Shown one piece after another: positions 24,700 to 31,840 of a DNA stretch of 33,710 bases. Source of the DNA: Ruminococcaceae bacterium UBA6353 (GTDB lineage: Bacteria > Bacillota > Clostridia > Oscillospirales > Acutalibacteraceae); the NCBI GenBank assembly GCA_002437905.1, contig DJRT01000015.1:11657-45366 (forward strand), read 5' to 3'. The translations under genes were made by a program, and so were the position numbers. How positions within the stretch are numbered: position 1 is the stretch's first letter; each line of letters opens with the position of its first letter. A model generated the notes under the pieces. It was not told the origin of the DNA. It worked only from the letters and a program-made list of their open reading frames with translations, and ran no database searches.

Positions 24700-25909
24700 A
24701 GTAGAAATCTCCGGCCGGCAGCTTGCCGCCAACCGCCTGCGGATTGTACCCATACAGCACCTGCAGATAGCCGGAAAGCTGCTCTTTCATCGCACTGCCG
24801 GCCACAAAGGTCAGATTGCAATTGGGGATTGCCTGCTTGGCAACCGCTGCCTTCGGAATGACTGTGTACTTCTCGCACAGGGCAGCAGCGACATCAACAT
24901 CCGCCTTAACCGTTGCGATAGAAGCCTCATACTCCGCCAGGAACAGCTTGACCGCCTCCGGATTTTCCTCAACGAACGCCCGACGGGCGATCACGCAGCC
25001 CATCATCAGTTGGCTGCTGCCATTCGAGACCTTATCCCACTCCGCCGTCATATCCAGTGCCATGCGGACGGTCAGACCCTTGGCCTTTGCCTGTACACGA
25101 CAGGAGGTCGCCACCGGCTCCGGCACCATCGCCACAGCCGCCTGTCCGGTCACCACGGCCGCCGTCAGCGCCGTATTATCCGCCACAAAATGGATGGTGA
25201 CATCCTTATCGGGATCCAGCCCGTTCTTCTCCAGCACATAGCGCAGCACATATTCCGGATTGGCCCCCTGCCCGGAGGTATAGATCTCCTTGCCCTTCAG
25301 GTCGGCGACCGAGTTGATCGTGTTGCCATTCTCCATAATGTGCAGCACACCCAGCGTATTGACCGCCAGAATAGTCACCTTGCCGCCGGTTTTGTTATAC
25401 AGCGTGGAGGCCAGGTTGGTCGGCACCGCAGCAATATCCGTGCTGCCGCCGCTAATGGCCGAAACCGCCTGCGTAGGGTCGCTTACCAGATCAAATGTAT
25501 ACGCATTCTTTGTTGTACCAGCATCCTGTCCCTCCATCAGGTTGACCATGCCCACCCCGGTGGGGCCGGCAATGGTGGTGATCCGCACCTTTGTCTTGGC
25601 TTTCGGCTGCGTGGTCGGCGTTGTCACCGGAGCGGCCGTAGTCGTGGCCGGCGTACTATTCTTCGCGGTGGTTGTCGGCTTTTTGGCCGTGGTCTGCTTG
25701 GCCGTAGTCGGCTTCTTGGTTGCCGCCGCTGTGGTGGTCGTGGTAGTCACATCTGCCTGCTCCGTAGTCGTCGTGGCATCCGTTCCCGTAGTGGTCGTCA
25801 CAATGGTGTCATCCGGCACCACGGTGGATGTTACCGGCGTCTTGCCACACCCGGCAGCCAGCGTCAGCGTCAGCAGAGCAGCCGCCAACAGGCTTGTCCA
25901 TTTTTTCAT
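24689..25909 (-). CDS. ABC importer substrate-binding lipoprotein (NMT1/SsuA-like)
   Basis: The 406-residue protein has a lipoprotein signal (LLAAALLTLTLAAGC) with the lipobox cysteine near residue 21. A linker of about 85 residues follows that is almost all Thr, Ala, Lys and Pro. The binding domain begins near residue 108 with RITTIAGPTGVGMVNLMEG and continues with SGGSTDIAAVPTNLASTLY and TSGQGANPEYVLRYVLEKNG, as in SsuA/THI5-like proteins. Such proteins bind sulfonates, nitrate, pyrimidines, riboflavin or similar compounds; the ligand cannot be read here. The start lies one base after the stop of the Crp-type regulator gene. Confidence 0.9.
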   Translation of the reverse strand: MKKWTSLLAAALLTLTLAAGCGKTPVTSTVVPDDTIVTTTTGTDATTTTEQADVTTTTTTAAATKKPTTAKQTTAKKPTTTAKNSTPATTTAAPVTTPTTQPKAKTKVRITTIAGPTGVGMVNLMEGQDAGTTKNAYTFDLVSDPTQAVSAISGGSTDIAAVPTNLASTLYNKTGGKVTILAVNTLGVLHIMENGNTINSVADLKGKEIYTSGQGANPEYVLRYVLEKNGLDPDKDVTIHFVADNTALTAAVVTGQAAVAMVPEPVATSCRVQAKAKGLTVRMALDMTAEWDKVSNGSSQLMMGCVIARRAFVEENPEAVKLFLAEYEASIATVKADVDVAAALCEKYTVIPKAAVAKQAIPNCNLTFVAGSAMKEQLSGYLQVLYGYNPQAVGGKLPAGDFYYGS

Positions 25910-25910
25910 C

Positions 25911-26552
25911 TTACTCTTCCTCCCGATTCAATACCAAAATTTCCTTTCCGTTGCGACGGATACGGCCATCGGCCACCAATCCGTCCAGTGCCCGGTACAG
26001 GCTGGTACGCCCCATACCAAGCGCCTCGGCCAGCTCCTTCATCCCGCCCGGCAAGCATACCCGCCCCTGCGCATCGCAGTGTGTGCGCAAAAAACGCCAC
26101 AGGCGGCCATCCGTCTGCCCGGCCGTTAAGGCAGAAAGACGGCGATTAAGAAAGCGAATACGGCCGGAAAGAAAGCGGATGTAATTCTCCGCGATGCGCG
26201 GATCTGCCGCCATCAGTGCCGATACCGTAGCCTGTGTGAACAGCGCCACCCGGCAGCGGCTGACAGCCACCACCCGCGAGGGATACGGCTCATCCTCGCC
26301 AAAGAGTGCCGCCGCACCGAACACATCGCCCGGATGCAGATCGTTCATCACCACCCGGCCGTGCAGTACCCGCACTTCGCCCTCCAGCACCAGGGCCAGC
26401 GCCCGCTGCGCCAGACGGCTGTCGTAGATGGTTTCCCCCTTCTCATACAGTCGCTCCTGCGGCGCCGCCTGCGCCAGCAGCCTGGCCTGCCGGGATGCCG
26501 GCAGACCGCTGAACAGGAAGAAAGGAACCCCCTCCGCTATCGGATTATCCAC
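25911..26552 (-). CDS. Crp/Fnr-family transcription regulator
   Basis: The 213-residue protein has a cyclic-nucleotide-binding-type beta roll (FSGLPASRQARLLAQAA to about residue 115, including LEGEVRVLHGRVV and DVFGAAALFGEDE) and a C-terminal winged helix with recognition helix in MKELAEALGMGRTSLYRALD. The arginine and serine that bind cAMP in E. coli Crp are not conserved in the phosphate-cassette region, and there is no N-terminal cysteine cluster of the Fnr type, so the effector is unknown. The start is GTG with GGGAGG 7 bases upstream. It is the first gene of the importer operon, and a perfect palindrome sits at its start site, which suggests autoregulation. Confidence 0.9.
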   Translation of the reverse strand: MDNPIAEGVPFFLFSGLPASRQARLLAQAAPQERLYEKGETIYDSRLAQRALALVLEGEVRVLHGRVVMNDLHPGDVFGAAALFGEDEPYPSRVVAVSRCRVALFTQATVSALMAADPRIAENYIRFLSGRIRFLNRRLSALTAGQTDGRLWRFLRTHCDAQGRVCLPGGMKELAEALGMGRTSLYRALDGLVADGRIRRNGKEILVLNREEE

Positions 26553-26566
26553 CTATTCGCCTCCCG

Positions 26567-26592
26567 AAAAGTGTTCCATTTGGAACACTTTT
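26567..26592. promoter_or_regulatory. Perfect palindrome at the start site of the Crp-importer operon (candidate operator)
   Basis: AAAAGTGTTCCA at 26567-26578 and TGGAACACTTTT at 26581-26592 are perfect 12-bp inverted arms around TT. The element lies just downstream of the -10 and covers the predicted +1. Confidence 0.75.
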
Positions 26593-26597
26593 TCATC

Positions 26598-26625
26598 ATT
26601 ATAGCATATATTCGGAAAATTGCAA
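26598..26625 (-). promoter_or_regulatory. Promoter of the Crp-importer operon
   Basis: TTGCAA at 26625-26620 and TATAAT at 26603-26598 on the minus strand are 16 bases apart. Confidence 0.78.
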
Positions 26626-26668
26626 GAGGCAAAATGGCACGCAGGCGACTTTTTTGCTCCCGCAAATG

Positions 26669-26710
26669 GCGCAGCGGATGACAAGGCGATTGCCTTGTCA
26701 TCCGCTGCGC
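26669..26710. repeat. Perfect 19-bp inverted repeat of unknown function
   Basis: Bases 26669-26687 are perfectly complementary to 26692-26710 around GATT. No T-run follows on either strand, so it is not a standard terminator. It lies between the mrp terminator and the -35 of the Crp-importer promoter. Confidence 0.7.
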
Positions 26711-26712
26711 GC

Positions 26713-26746
26713 TAAAAAGGAACCGGCAGCCACCGCTGCCGGTTCC
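26713..26746 (-). terminator. Terminator of the DMT-DUF2461-UPF0340-mrp operon
   Basis: GGAACCGGCAGC at 26719-26730 pairs perfectly with GCTGCCGGTTCC at 26735-26746 around CACC, and TTTTT follows on the minus strand. It lies 18 bases after the mrp stop. Confidence 0.9.
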
Positions 26747-26764
26747 TGAAAACGGTTTTTGTTT

Positions 26765-27586
26765 TTACTTCAGCAGGTTTTCCACGGCATCGACCGCGCC
26801 GGAAAGTTCCTCGCAGACGACACGCTCGATCTCGCCGCTGTCACACAGGGCCGCCACGCTGGCGTCCATCGGCAGGCGCGCCAGGATCGGCAGGCCGAGG
26901 GCCTGTGCCGCCTGCTCCAGCCCCTTGCCGTCGCCGAACAACGGGATTTCCTTGCCGCAGTCGGGGCAACGGATATAGCTCATATTCTCCACAAAGCCCA
27001 GCACGGGGATGTTCAGCATATCGGCCATGCGCTGTGCCTTGCCCACCACCATCTGCACCAGGCTCTGCGGGGTGGAAACAATGATATTGCCGTCCAGCTG
27101 GATGCTCTGGTAGACCGTCAGCGGCACATCGCCGGTGCCGGGGGGCATATCAATAAACAGCACATCCAGGTCGCCCCACACCACATCTGTCCAGAACTGG
27201 GTAACAGCACCGGCCAGCACCGGACCGCGCCACACCACCGGCTGGTTTTCATCCTCCAGCAGCAGGTTGACCGACATCACCTTGATGCCCATGTGGGTTT
27301 CCTCCGGCAGAATGCCGAGGTCGTTCGCCTGCGCCTTGCGGGTGATACCAAAGGCCTTGGGGATCGAGGGGCCGGTGATATCCGCGTCCAGCACGCCGAC
27401 CTTATAGCCCCGGCGCGCCATCATCGTGGCCAGCATGGCCGTAACCGAGGATTTACCGACACCGCCCTTGCCGCTGCTGACCGCCACCACCTTTTTGATG
27501 TGGCTGTAAGCATTCAGCTTGGCACGCATATCCCGCTCACCGCAGTTTTCCCCGCAGGAGCCGCAATCGTGGGTACATTCACTCAT
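26765..27586 (-). CDS. Mrp/NBP35 family P-loop ATPase (iron-sulphur cluster carrier)
   Basis: Mrp/ApbC-type ATPases carry and transfer iron-sulphur clusters to client proteins. The 273-residue protein begins with a cysteine cluster (CTHDCGSCGENC) as in NBP35-like members. The deviant Walker A SSGKGGVGKSSV lies near residue 38, switch regions are VLDADITGPSIP and FIDMPPGTGD, and the C-terminal CPDCGKEIPLFG contains the CxxC needed to bind a bridging cluster. It is the last gene of its operon. Clients in this window could include the FeS enzymes, but that is not shown. Confidence 0.93.
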   Translation of the reverse strand: MSECTHDCGSCGENCGERDMRAKLNAYSHIKKVVAVSSGKGGVGKSSVTAMLATMMARRGYKVGVLDADITGPSIPKAFGITRKAQANDLGILPEETHMGIKVMSVNLLLEDENQPVVWRGPVLAGAVTQFWTDVVWGDLDVLFIDMPPGTGDVPLTVYQSIQLDGNIIVSTPQSLVQMVVGKAQRMADMLNIPVLGFVENMSYIRCPDCGKEIPLFGDGKGLEQAAQALGLPILARLPMDASVAALCDSGEIERVVCEELSGAVDAVENLLK

Positions 27587-27613
27587 ACTCTCGCTTCCTT
27601 TATCTCAAATTTT

Positions 27614-28174
27614 TCAGAGCTGACTTTCATCATAGTGCGCCCGGCAGCCGCCGATGAATTTCGGCCGGGTACGCGCGCACAGGAGTATCGCCTCACCGAT
27701 GTGCTTTGTCTGCAGACGCACCGGCACCGCCACCGGCCGCAGATGCATCCCAATCAGCGTACCGCCGATATCCAGGCCGGCGTGGGCGCGCACACCCTCC
27801 ACCGCCACCGGTGCCGCCATGCGCTGCCAGGCAGTGGTGGCAAAGGAGCCGCCGGCCTTGGGCTGCGGCAGCACATTCACCGGCTCCAGGCCATAGGCCT
27901 TTGCCGCCGCGCGCTCCAGGATGATCGCACGGTTAAGGTGCTCACAGCACTGCGCCGCCAGATAGATCCCCTGCGCCTGCAGGATCGGCAGGATGCCGTC
28001 CATCACAGCGCCGGCCGCCTCCATGCTGGAGCCGGTGCCGATCTTCTCCCCCAGGATCTCGCTGGAGGAGCAGCCGACCACCAGAATATCCCCCGGCTGC
28101 AGACGCGCCACCGTCAGCAGCTCGTCCACCGCTGCGGCTGCCTGCCGACGAATTTGTTCCAAGGCTTCACTCAT
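27614..28174 (-). CDS. UPF0340/TIGR01440 family protein (YwlG-like)
   Basis: The 186-residue protein matches the UPF0340 family, found through most Bacillota and of unknown function. Landmarks are VVGCSSSEILGEKIGT near residue 33, FAAQCCEHLNRAI-like sequence (LAAQCCEHLNRAIILER) near 77, and VNVLPQPKAGGSFA near 104. In many Bacillota ywlG neighbours rpiB; here the two genes are 12 kb apart. It lies 7 bases after the DUF2461 gene and precedes mrp. Confidence 0.9.
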   Translation of the reverse strand: MSEALEQIRRQAAAAVDELLTVARLQPGDILVVGCSSSEILGEKIGTGSSMEAAGAVMDGILPILQAQGIYLAAQCCEHLNRAIILERAAAKAYGLEPVNVLPQPKAGGSFATTAWQRMAAPVAVEGVRAHAGLDIGGTLIGMHLRPVAVPVRLQTKHIGEAILLCARTRPKFIGGCRAHYDESQL

Positions 28175-28181
28175 ACTTATC

Positions 28182-28877
28182 TCATCCTTTCAGACGGTGG
28201 TGTTCTTCTACCGCCGCGATCAGCAGACGGTAGATCGGCGCCAACGCCTCAAACTCTGCAGCCAGCCGCTCCGGCAGGGCAGGATCCGCCATCATTTCCG
28301 GCCCCGCGGTGCGGGAAAGCTCCACATTCCGGCAATCATACAGGGGACGCAGCAGCGCCGGGGTCTCCTCTGTGCTGCGCGGGCGGGCATACGGCTGCCC
28401 GGACAGCGGAAAGCCGGCACGCTGCGCCCGGCGCAGCGCTCTCAGGAATACCTGCGGCTGCTCCTGCGCATGGCGGCGCAGAAGCTGCATCACCGCCGGC
28501 TCGGCGCTGTAAAAGCCAACGCCGTATTCCACCCGCTGGATGGAAAAATCCACATAGAAAGCCGGCAGGCAATAGTCCCACGCCCGTTTATCGCGCAGGA
28601 AAGCCACCCACATATTCTCGCGGTACAGGCACTTATCCAGGGTAAAGCGGGTATCCCGCCGCACCCGGCTGACACAGCCATTTTTCATCGGATCAACCAC
28701 CAGCAGCGGGTCAATCGCCAGCACCGCCGGGGCAAGATCCGCCGCCAAATGGCGCAGCGGCTCAATAACCCCCTGCCGGATTGCCGGCTTGTGCTCCTCG
28801 TAGTAGCTTTTGCTGTTCTGGAAACGATTTTCCGCCAGCAGGAACAGGCTGTCGGCGGTAATACCCTCGTAGGTCAT
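28182..28877 (-). CDS. DUF2461 family protein
   Basis: The 231-residue protein resembles the DUF2461 (TIGR02453) family of unknown function. The N-terminal FLLAENRFQNSKSYYEEHKP is the usual opening (many members have FL..L..NN...WF..N). WDYCLPAFYVDFSIQRVEYG and AGFPLSGQPYARPR follow in expected positions. There is no signal peptide or membrane helix. Its start overlaps the DMT transporter stop by four bases. Confidence 0.82.
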   Translation of the reverse strand: MTYEGITADSLFLLAENRFQNSKSYYEEHKPAIRQGVIEPLRHLAADLAPAVLAIDPLLVVDPMKNGCVSRVRRDTRFTLDKCLYRENMWVAFLRDKRAWDYCLPAFYVDFSIQRVEYGVGFYSAEPAVMQLLRRHAQEQPQVFLRALRRAQRAGFPLSGQPYARPRSTEETPALLRPLYDCRNVELSRTAGPEMMADPALPERLAAEFEALAPIYRLLIAAVEEHHRLKG

Positions 28878-29797
28878 GTGTTCTCCCTCTTTTTACGGCC
28901 GGAGGCCGGAAGCTGCGCCAGAATGATGGCGCCGAACATCAGCACACAGCCGATGATCTCGTAAATTCCCAGCGGATGCCCGGCAATCAGCCAGCCGGCC
29001 AAAGCGCCGAAAACCGACTCAAGACTCATGATCAGCGAGGCGGCGGTGGGCGCAGCATCCTTTTGGGCAATAATCTGCAGGGTGTAGCCCACCCCGCTGG
29101 AAAGCAGACCAAGGTACAGCAGCTCACCGATATGCGCACCGAGCGCGGCCACGGTCGGCGTTTCAAACAAAAACATCAGCGGCAAATTCAGTATGCCCAC
29201 CACAAGAAATTGAATGCAGGACAGGCGCACACCATCCACCAGCGGCGAATAGCGATCCACCAGCATGATCTGCACGGCAAACATCAGCGCGCACAGCAGC
29301 AGCAGGACATCCGCCCGGCCAAAGCCGCTTTCGCCCTTGGCACACAGCAGATACAGCCCCACCACGGCAATGCCGACGCCAAGCCATGTGCGCACACCGG
29401 GGCGGCGACCGAAAAAGCTGCCCAGCAGGGGCACCAGCACAATATACAACGCCGTCACAAAGGCGCCTTTCCCCTCGGATACACCGGGCATTGCCAGCCC
29501 GATCTGCTGCAGATTGGTTGCCGAAAACATTGCCAGCCCGCACAGCACACCAGCCTTCCACAGCAGACGGCGCTGCTGCGCGTTCTGCGGCTTATGCCCA
29601 AGCCCAAAGTGATCGAAAACCGGGATAGCCACCAGCAGTCCGCACACGCAGATCAGCGAGCGCACACCATTGCAGGTGAGGGCACCCATGCCCTCGCCGC
29701 CGCTCTTCTGTGCAACAAAAGCCACGCCCCAGATCAGGGCCGTCAACAGCAGCAGCAGATCGCCCCGCAGCCGCCGCAAAGAAACCGTATGCTCCAA
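28874..29797 (-). CDS. DMT-superfamily (EamA) transporter
   Basis: The 307-residue protein has ten hydrophobic helices arranged as two EamA repeats; the first begins LLLLLTALIWGVAFVAQKSG and the second GRADVLLLLCALMFAVQIML. The C terminus ends in VLMFGAIILAQLPA and a basic tail. These carriers usually export amino acids, nucleosides or other metabolites, and the substrate is unknown. I place the start at a TTG at 29797 with GGGGGA about six bases upstream. The open frame reaches 29860, but that point is the -35 box of the promoter. It is the first gene of a four-gene operon. Confidence 0.87.
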   Translation of the reverse strand: MEHTVSLRRLRGDLLLLLTALIWGVAFVAQKSGGEGMGALTCNGVRSLICVCGLLVAIPVFDHFGLGHKPQNAQQRRLLWKAGVLCGLAMFSATNLQQIGLAMPGVSEGKGAFVTALYIVLVPLLGSFFGRRPGVRTWLGVGIAVVGLYLLCAKGESGFGRADVLLLLCALMFAVQIMLVDRYSPLVDGVRLSCIQFLVVGILNLPLMFLFETPTVAALGAHIGELLYLGLLSSGVGYTLQIIAQKDAAPTAASLIMSLESVFGALAGWLIAGHPLGIYEIIGCVLMFGAIILAQLPASGRKKRENT

Positions 29798-29808
29798 GAA
29801 AAGTCCCC

Positions 29809-29826
29809 CTTGTATCCCGATACAAG
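29809..29826. promoter_or_regulatory. Palindrome at the start site of the DMT operon (candidate operator)
   Basis: CTTGTATC at 29809-29816 and GATACAAG at 29819-29826 are perfect arms around CC. The site covers the predicted +1, between the -10 and the ribosome site. Confidence 0.65.
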
Positions 29827-29831
29827 TAGAT

Positions 29832-29860
29832 AGTATAGCACACCCTTTTCGCCTTTTCAA
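29832..29860 (-). promoter_or_regulatory. Promoter of the DMT-DUF2461-UPF0340-mrp operon
   Basis: TTGAAA at 29860-29855 and TATACT at 29837-29832 on the minus strand are 17 bases apart. Confidence 0.82.
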
Positions 29861-29907
29861 GCCAAAAAACGCCGTTTTTTGACCGACCGCCCCGCGGTAA
29901 ATAGGAC

Positions 29908-29936
29908 TTGCTTTTTCGCCCCCGCTGTGCTACACT
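29908..29936 (+). promoter_or_regulatory. Promoter of tRNA-Leu
   Basis: TTGCTT at 29908-29913 and TACACT at 29931-29936 are 17 bases apart. Confidence 0.7.
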
Positions 29937-29951
29937 ATCATGCATGGGCAT

Positions 29952-30034
29952 GCGGGCGTGGTGGAATGGCAGACACGTTGGTCTTAGGAGCCAATGCCCT
30001 GTGCGTGCGGGTTCAAGTCCCGCCGCCCGCACCA
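29952..30034 (+). tRNA. tRNA-Leu (anticodon UAG)
   Basis: The acceptor GCGGGCG pairs with CGCCCGC, then A and an encoded CCA. The anticodon stem TTGGT/GCCAA (with one G-T pair) encloses CTTAGGA, giving anticodon UAG. A long variable arm and the T loop TTCAAGT are present. Confidence 0.95.
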
Positions 30035-30035
30035 T

Positions 30036-30081
30036 ATCGAGTATTCATAAGGGATTTGACTTTATGAATACTCGATTTTTC
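30036..30081 (+). terminator. Terminator of tRNA-Leu
   Basis: ATCGAGTATTCATAA at 30036-30050 pairs perfectly with TTATGAATACTCGAT at 30062-30076, followed by TTTT. It begins two bases after the CCA end. Confidence 0.92.
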
Positions 30082-30104
30082 TATTTTGATACGGTTTTAT
30101 GTAC

Positions 30105-30131
30105 GGAGCAGGTTTTTGCCTGCTCCTTTTT
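30105..30131 (+). terminator. Terminator-like hairpin at the recombinase 3' end
   Basis: GGAGCAGG at 30105-30112 pairs with CCTGCTCC at 30119-30126, followed by TTTTT on the + strand. It would stop rightward transcription from the tRNA before it enters the element. Confidence 0.7.
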
Positions 30132-30132
30132 G

Positions 30133-31840
30133 TTAAGCCGTTTTCGGCTCGGTTAAATACTCAACTGCGACACCTTTTCTGGTGTCGGCGACGATATTCG
30201 GTCTGCGAGATACTTCGGGTATCTCCACATACCCGACAAAGCGGTAATAGATAACGATTCTTTGGGTTCTGCTTTTGCCTTTGCCCTCTGTTTCAAAAAC
30301 ATCAATATGGTCGATGAGTTCACGAAGCAGCGGTGCGGTCAGTCTGTCCATTCGCATAAATCTGCGGATTGCCGAAGTGAAGTTCTCGCGTTCCTGTTCT
30401 CGCTGTCCGCATTCGGAAAGCTTTTGCCGAAGCACCTTTATTTTTGCCTTCAGTTCCAATCTTTCCGCTTCATACTTGTGGGACAACTGCATAAACCATT
30501 CGTCACTCACCTTGCCGACAGCGTTGTCCTCATAAAGCTTTTCGTATAGACGGGATACGGTATCGTTTCTGGCGATTGCTTTCTGAAGTTCTGCTTCGTC
30601 GTGCTTTTTTTCCTTCAAAAGCTCTTTGTCGGTCTTTTGAGCAAGCAGCTCGGCAAAGGCTTCTTCATCCGCAGCCAAAAAATCTGCCATCCTTCGCAGT
30701 TCAAGCATTACCACCTGCTCAATGGCGTCTGCTCTGACATAGTGCCTGCCGGAACATTCTCCTCGGTAATCCACCTTGTTGTTGGCACATACAAAATAGT
30801 GAATATCCTTATTGATAGTATTCGTATGATGGCGGAGCTTACCGTGGCAATCCCCGCAGAACAGCAAATCACAAAATATGCTTTTCTCGCCGTTTTTCGG
30901 TTTTGGCGCACGGCGTTTTGTTTTGGCTATGAGCGTTTGTACCTTTTCAAAATCGCCCCGTGCAATAATTGGCTCGTGAACATCCTTGAATATCGCCCAA
31001 TTCTCCGGATCGTTCGGAAGTCTTGTTTTGTTCTTAAAAGACTTTGAGCAGGTCTTGAAGTTGATTACATCACCGCAGTATTCCTGCTGGGACAAAATCT
31101 TTTGAATTGTTGTTTTGCACCATTTGTACGGATTAGGCTGTGTTTTCTTGCCGCCTCTCGGCAGTCCTTTGCTTTGCCAATACGCCATAGGAACAAGTAT
31201 TTGCTTCTCCTGTAATATTCGTGCGATAGTTTCGTTGCCCTTGCCCTCAAGACACATTTTGAAAACGCTTTTTACCACCTCTGCCGCCTCTGGGTCAATA
31301 ACCCACTTCTTTTTGTTCTCAGCGGATTTCATATATCCGTATGGCGGTTGAGATAAAGGCTCACCCATACTGCCCCTCAGTCTGTGTGATGAACGAATTT
31401 TCTTAGATATATCCCGTGCATACATTTCGTTTAAGATGTTTTTGAAAGGGGCAATTTCGCTTTCGCCCTCCTCGCTGTCTATTCCGTCATTTACGGCGAT
31501 AAACCGAATATCGTGATTGGGAAAATACACATCGGTATAATTACCGACTGAAACATAATCTCCTCCGAGACGGGATAGGTCTTTTACCATCACGGCGTAG
31601 ATATATCCCATTTCAATATCCGATATTAACTGCCCGAATCCCGGTCGGTTGAAATTTGTACCTGTGTATCCGTCGTCCACATAGAATTTTATATCGGTCA
31701 AACCTTTTTCCTTTGCTTTTTGCGAAAGCAGCGTTTTTTGATTGACGATTGAATTGCTTTCACCGTCCATTCCGTCATCACGGGACAAACGGCAATAAAG
31801 TGCCGTTTGTCCCGATTTTGTTATTCTTTTTCGGCTGCAT
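30133..31840 (-). pseudogene. Large serine recombinase with frameshifted N terminus
   Basis: The main frame has the serine-recombinase catalytic domain, the recombinase domain (EPLSQPPYGYM ... WVIDPEAAEVV), a zinc ribbon (FCDLLFCGDCHGKL), a coiled coil near residues 370-470 and a DUF4368-type C terminus (LLRELIDHIDVFE). Translation should begin at ATG 31840, six bases after GGAGG, as MQPKKNNKI. That frame stops after 20 codons. The conserved ALYCRLSRDD, carrying the nucleophilic serine, follows in another frame. Seven extra bases (GGGACAA) between the Ile and Thr codons account exactly for the shift. Starting at a TTG at 31788 would omit the first strand and its arginine and has no ribosome site. 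A further key arginine is Gly in SRLGGDYVSVG. I consider the gene inactive. Confidence 0.82.
31781..31814. repeat. Perfect 14-bp inverted repeat at the recombinase frameshift
   Basis: CGGGACAAACGGCA at 31781-31794 is perfectly complementary to TGCCGTTTGTCCCG at 31801-31814, around ATAAAG. The repeat contains the seven extra bases that shift the recombinase frame. A 6-bp inner stem (ACGGCA/TGCCGT) would exist without them. Confidence 0.88.

Noticed and set aside
24671..26149. A 492-residue open frame on the + strand
   Set aside because: It is antisense to the importer binding protein and Crp gene; the apparent repeats come from the Thr-rich linker read backwards.
26759..28645. A 628-residue open frame on the + strand
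   Set aside because: It is antisense to mrp, the UPF0340 gene and the DUF2461 gene, and has shadow-frame composition and no ribosome site.
29798..29860. Longer DMT transporter starting at 29860
   Set aside because: That point is the -35 box of a good promoter, so no transcript from it could include the start.
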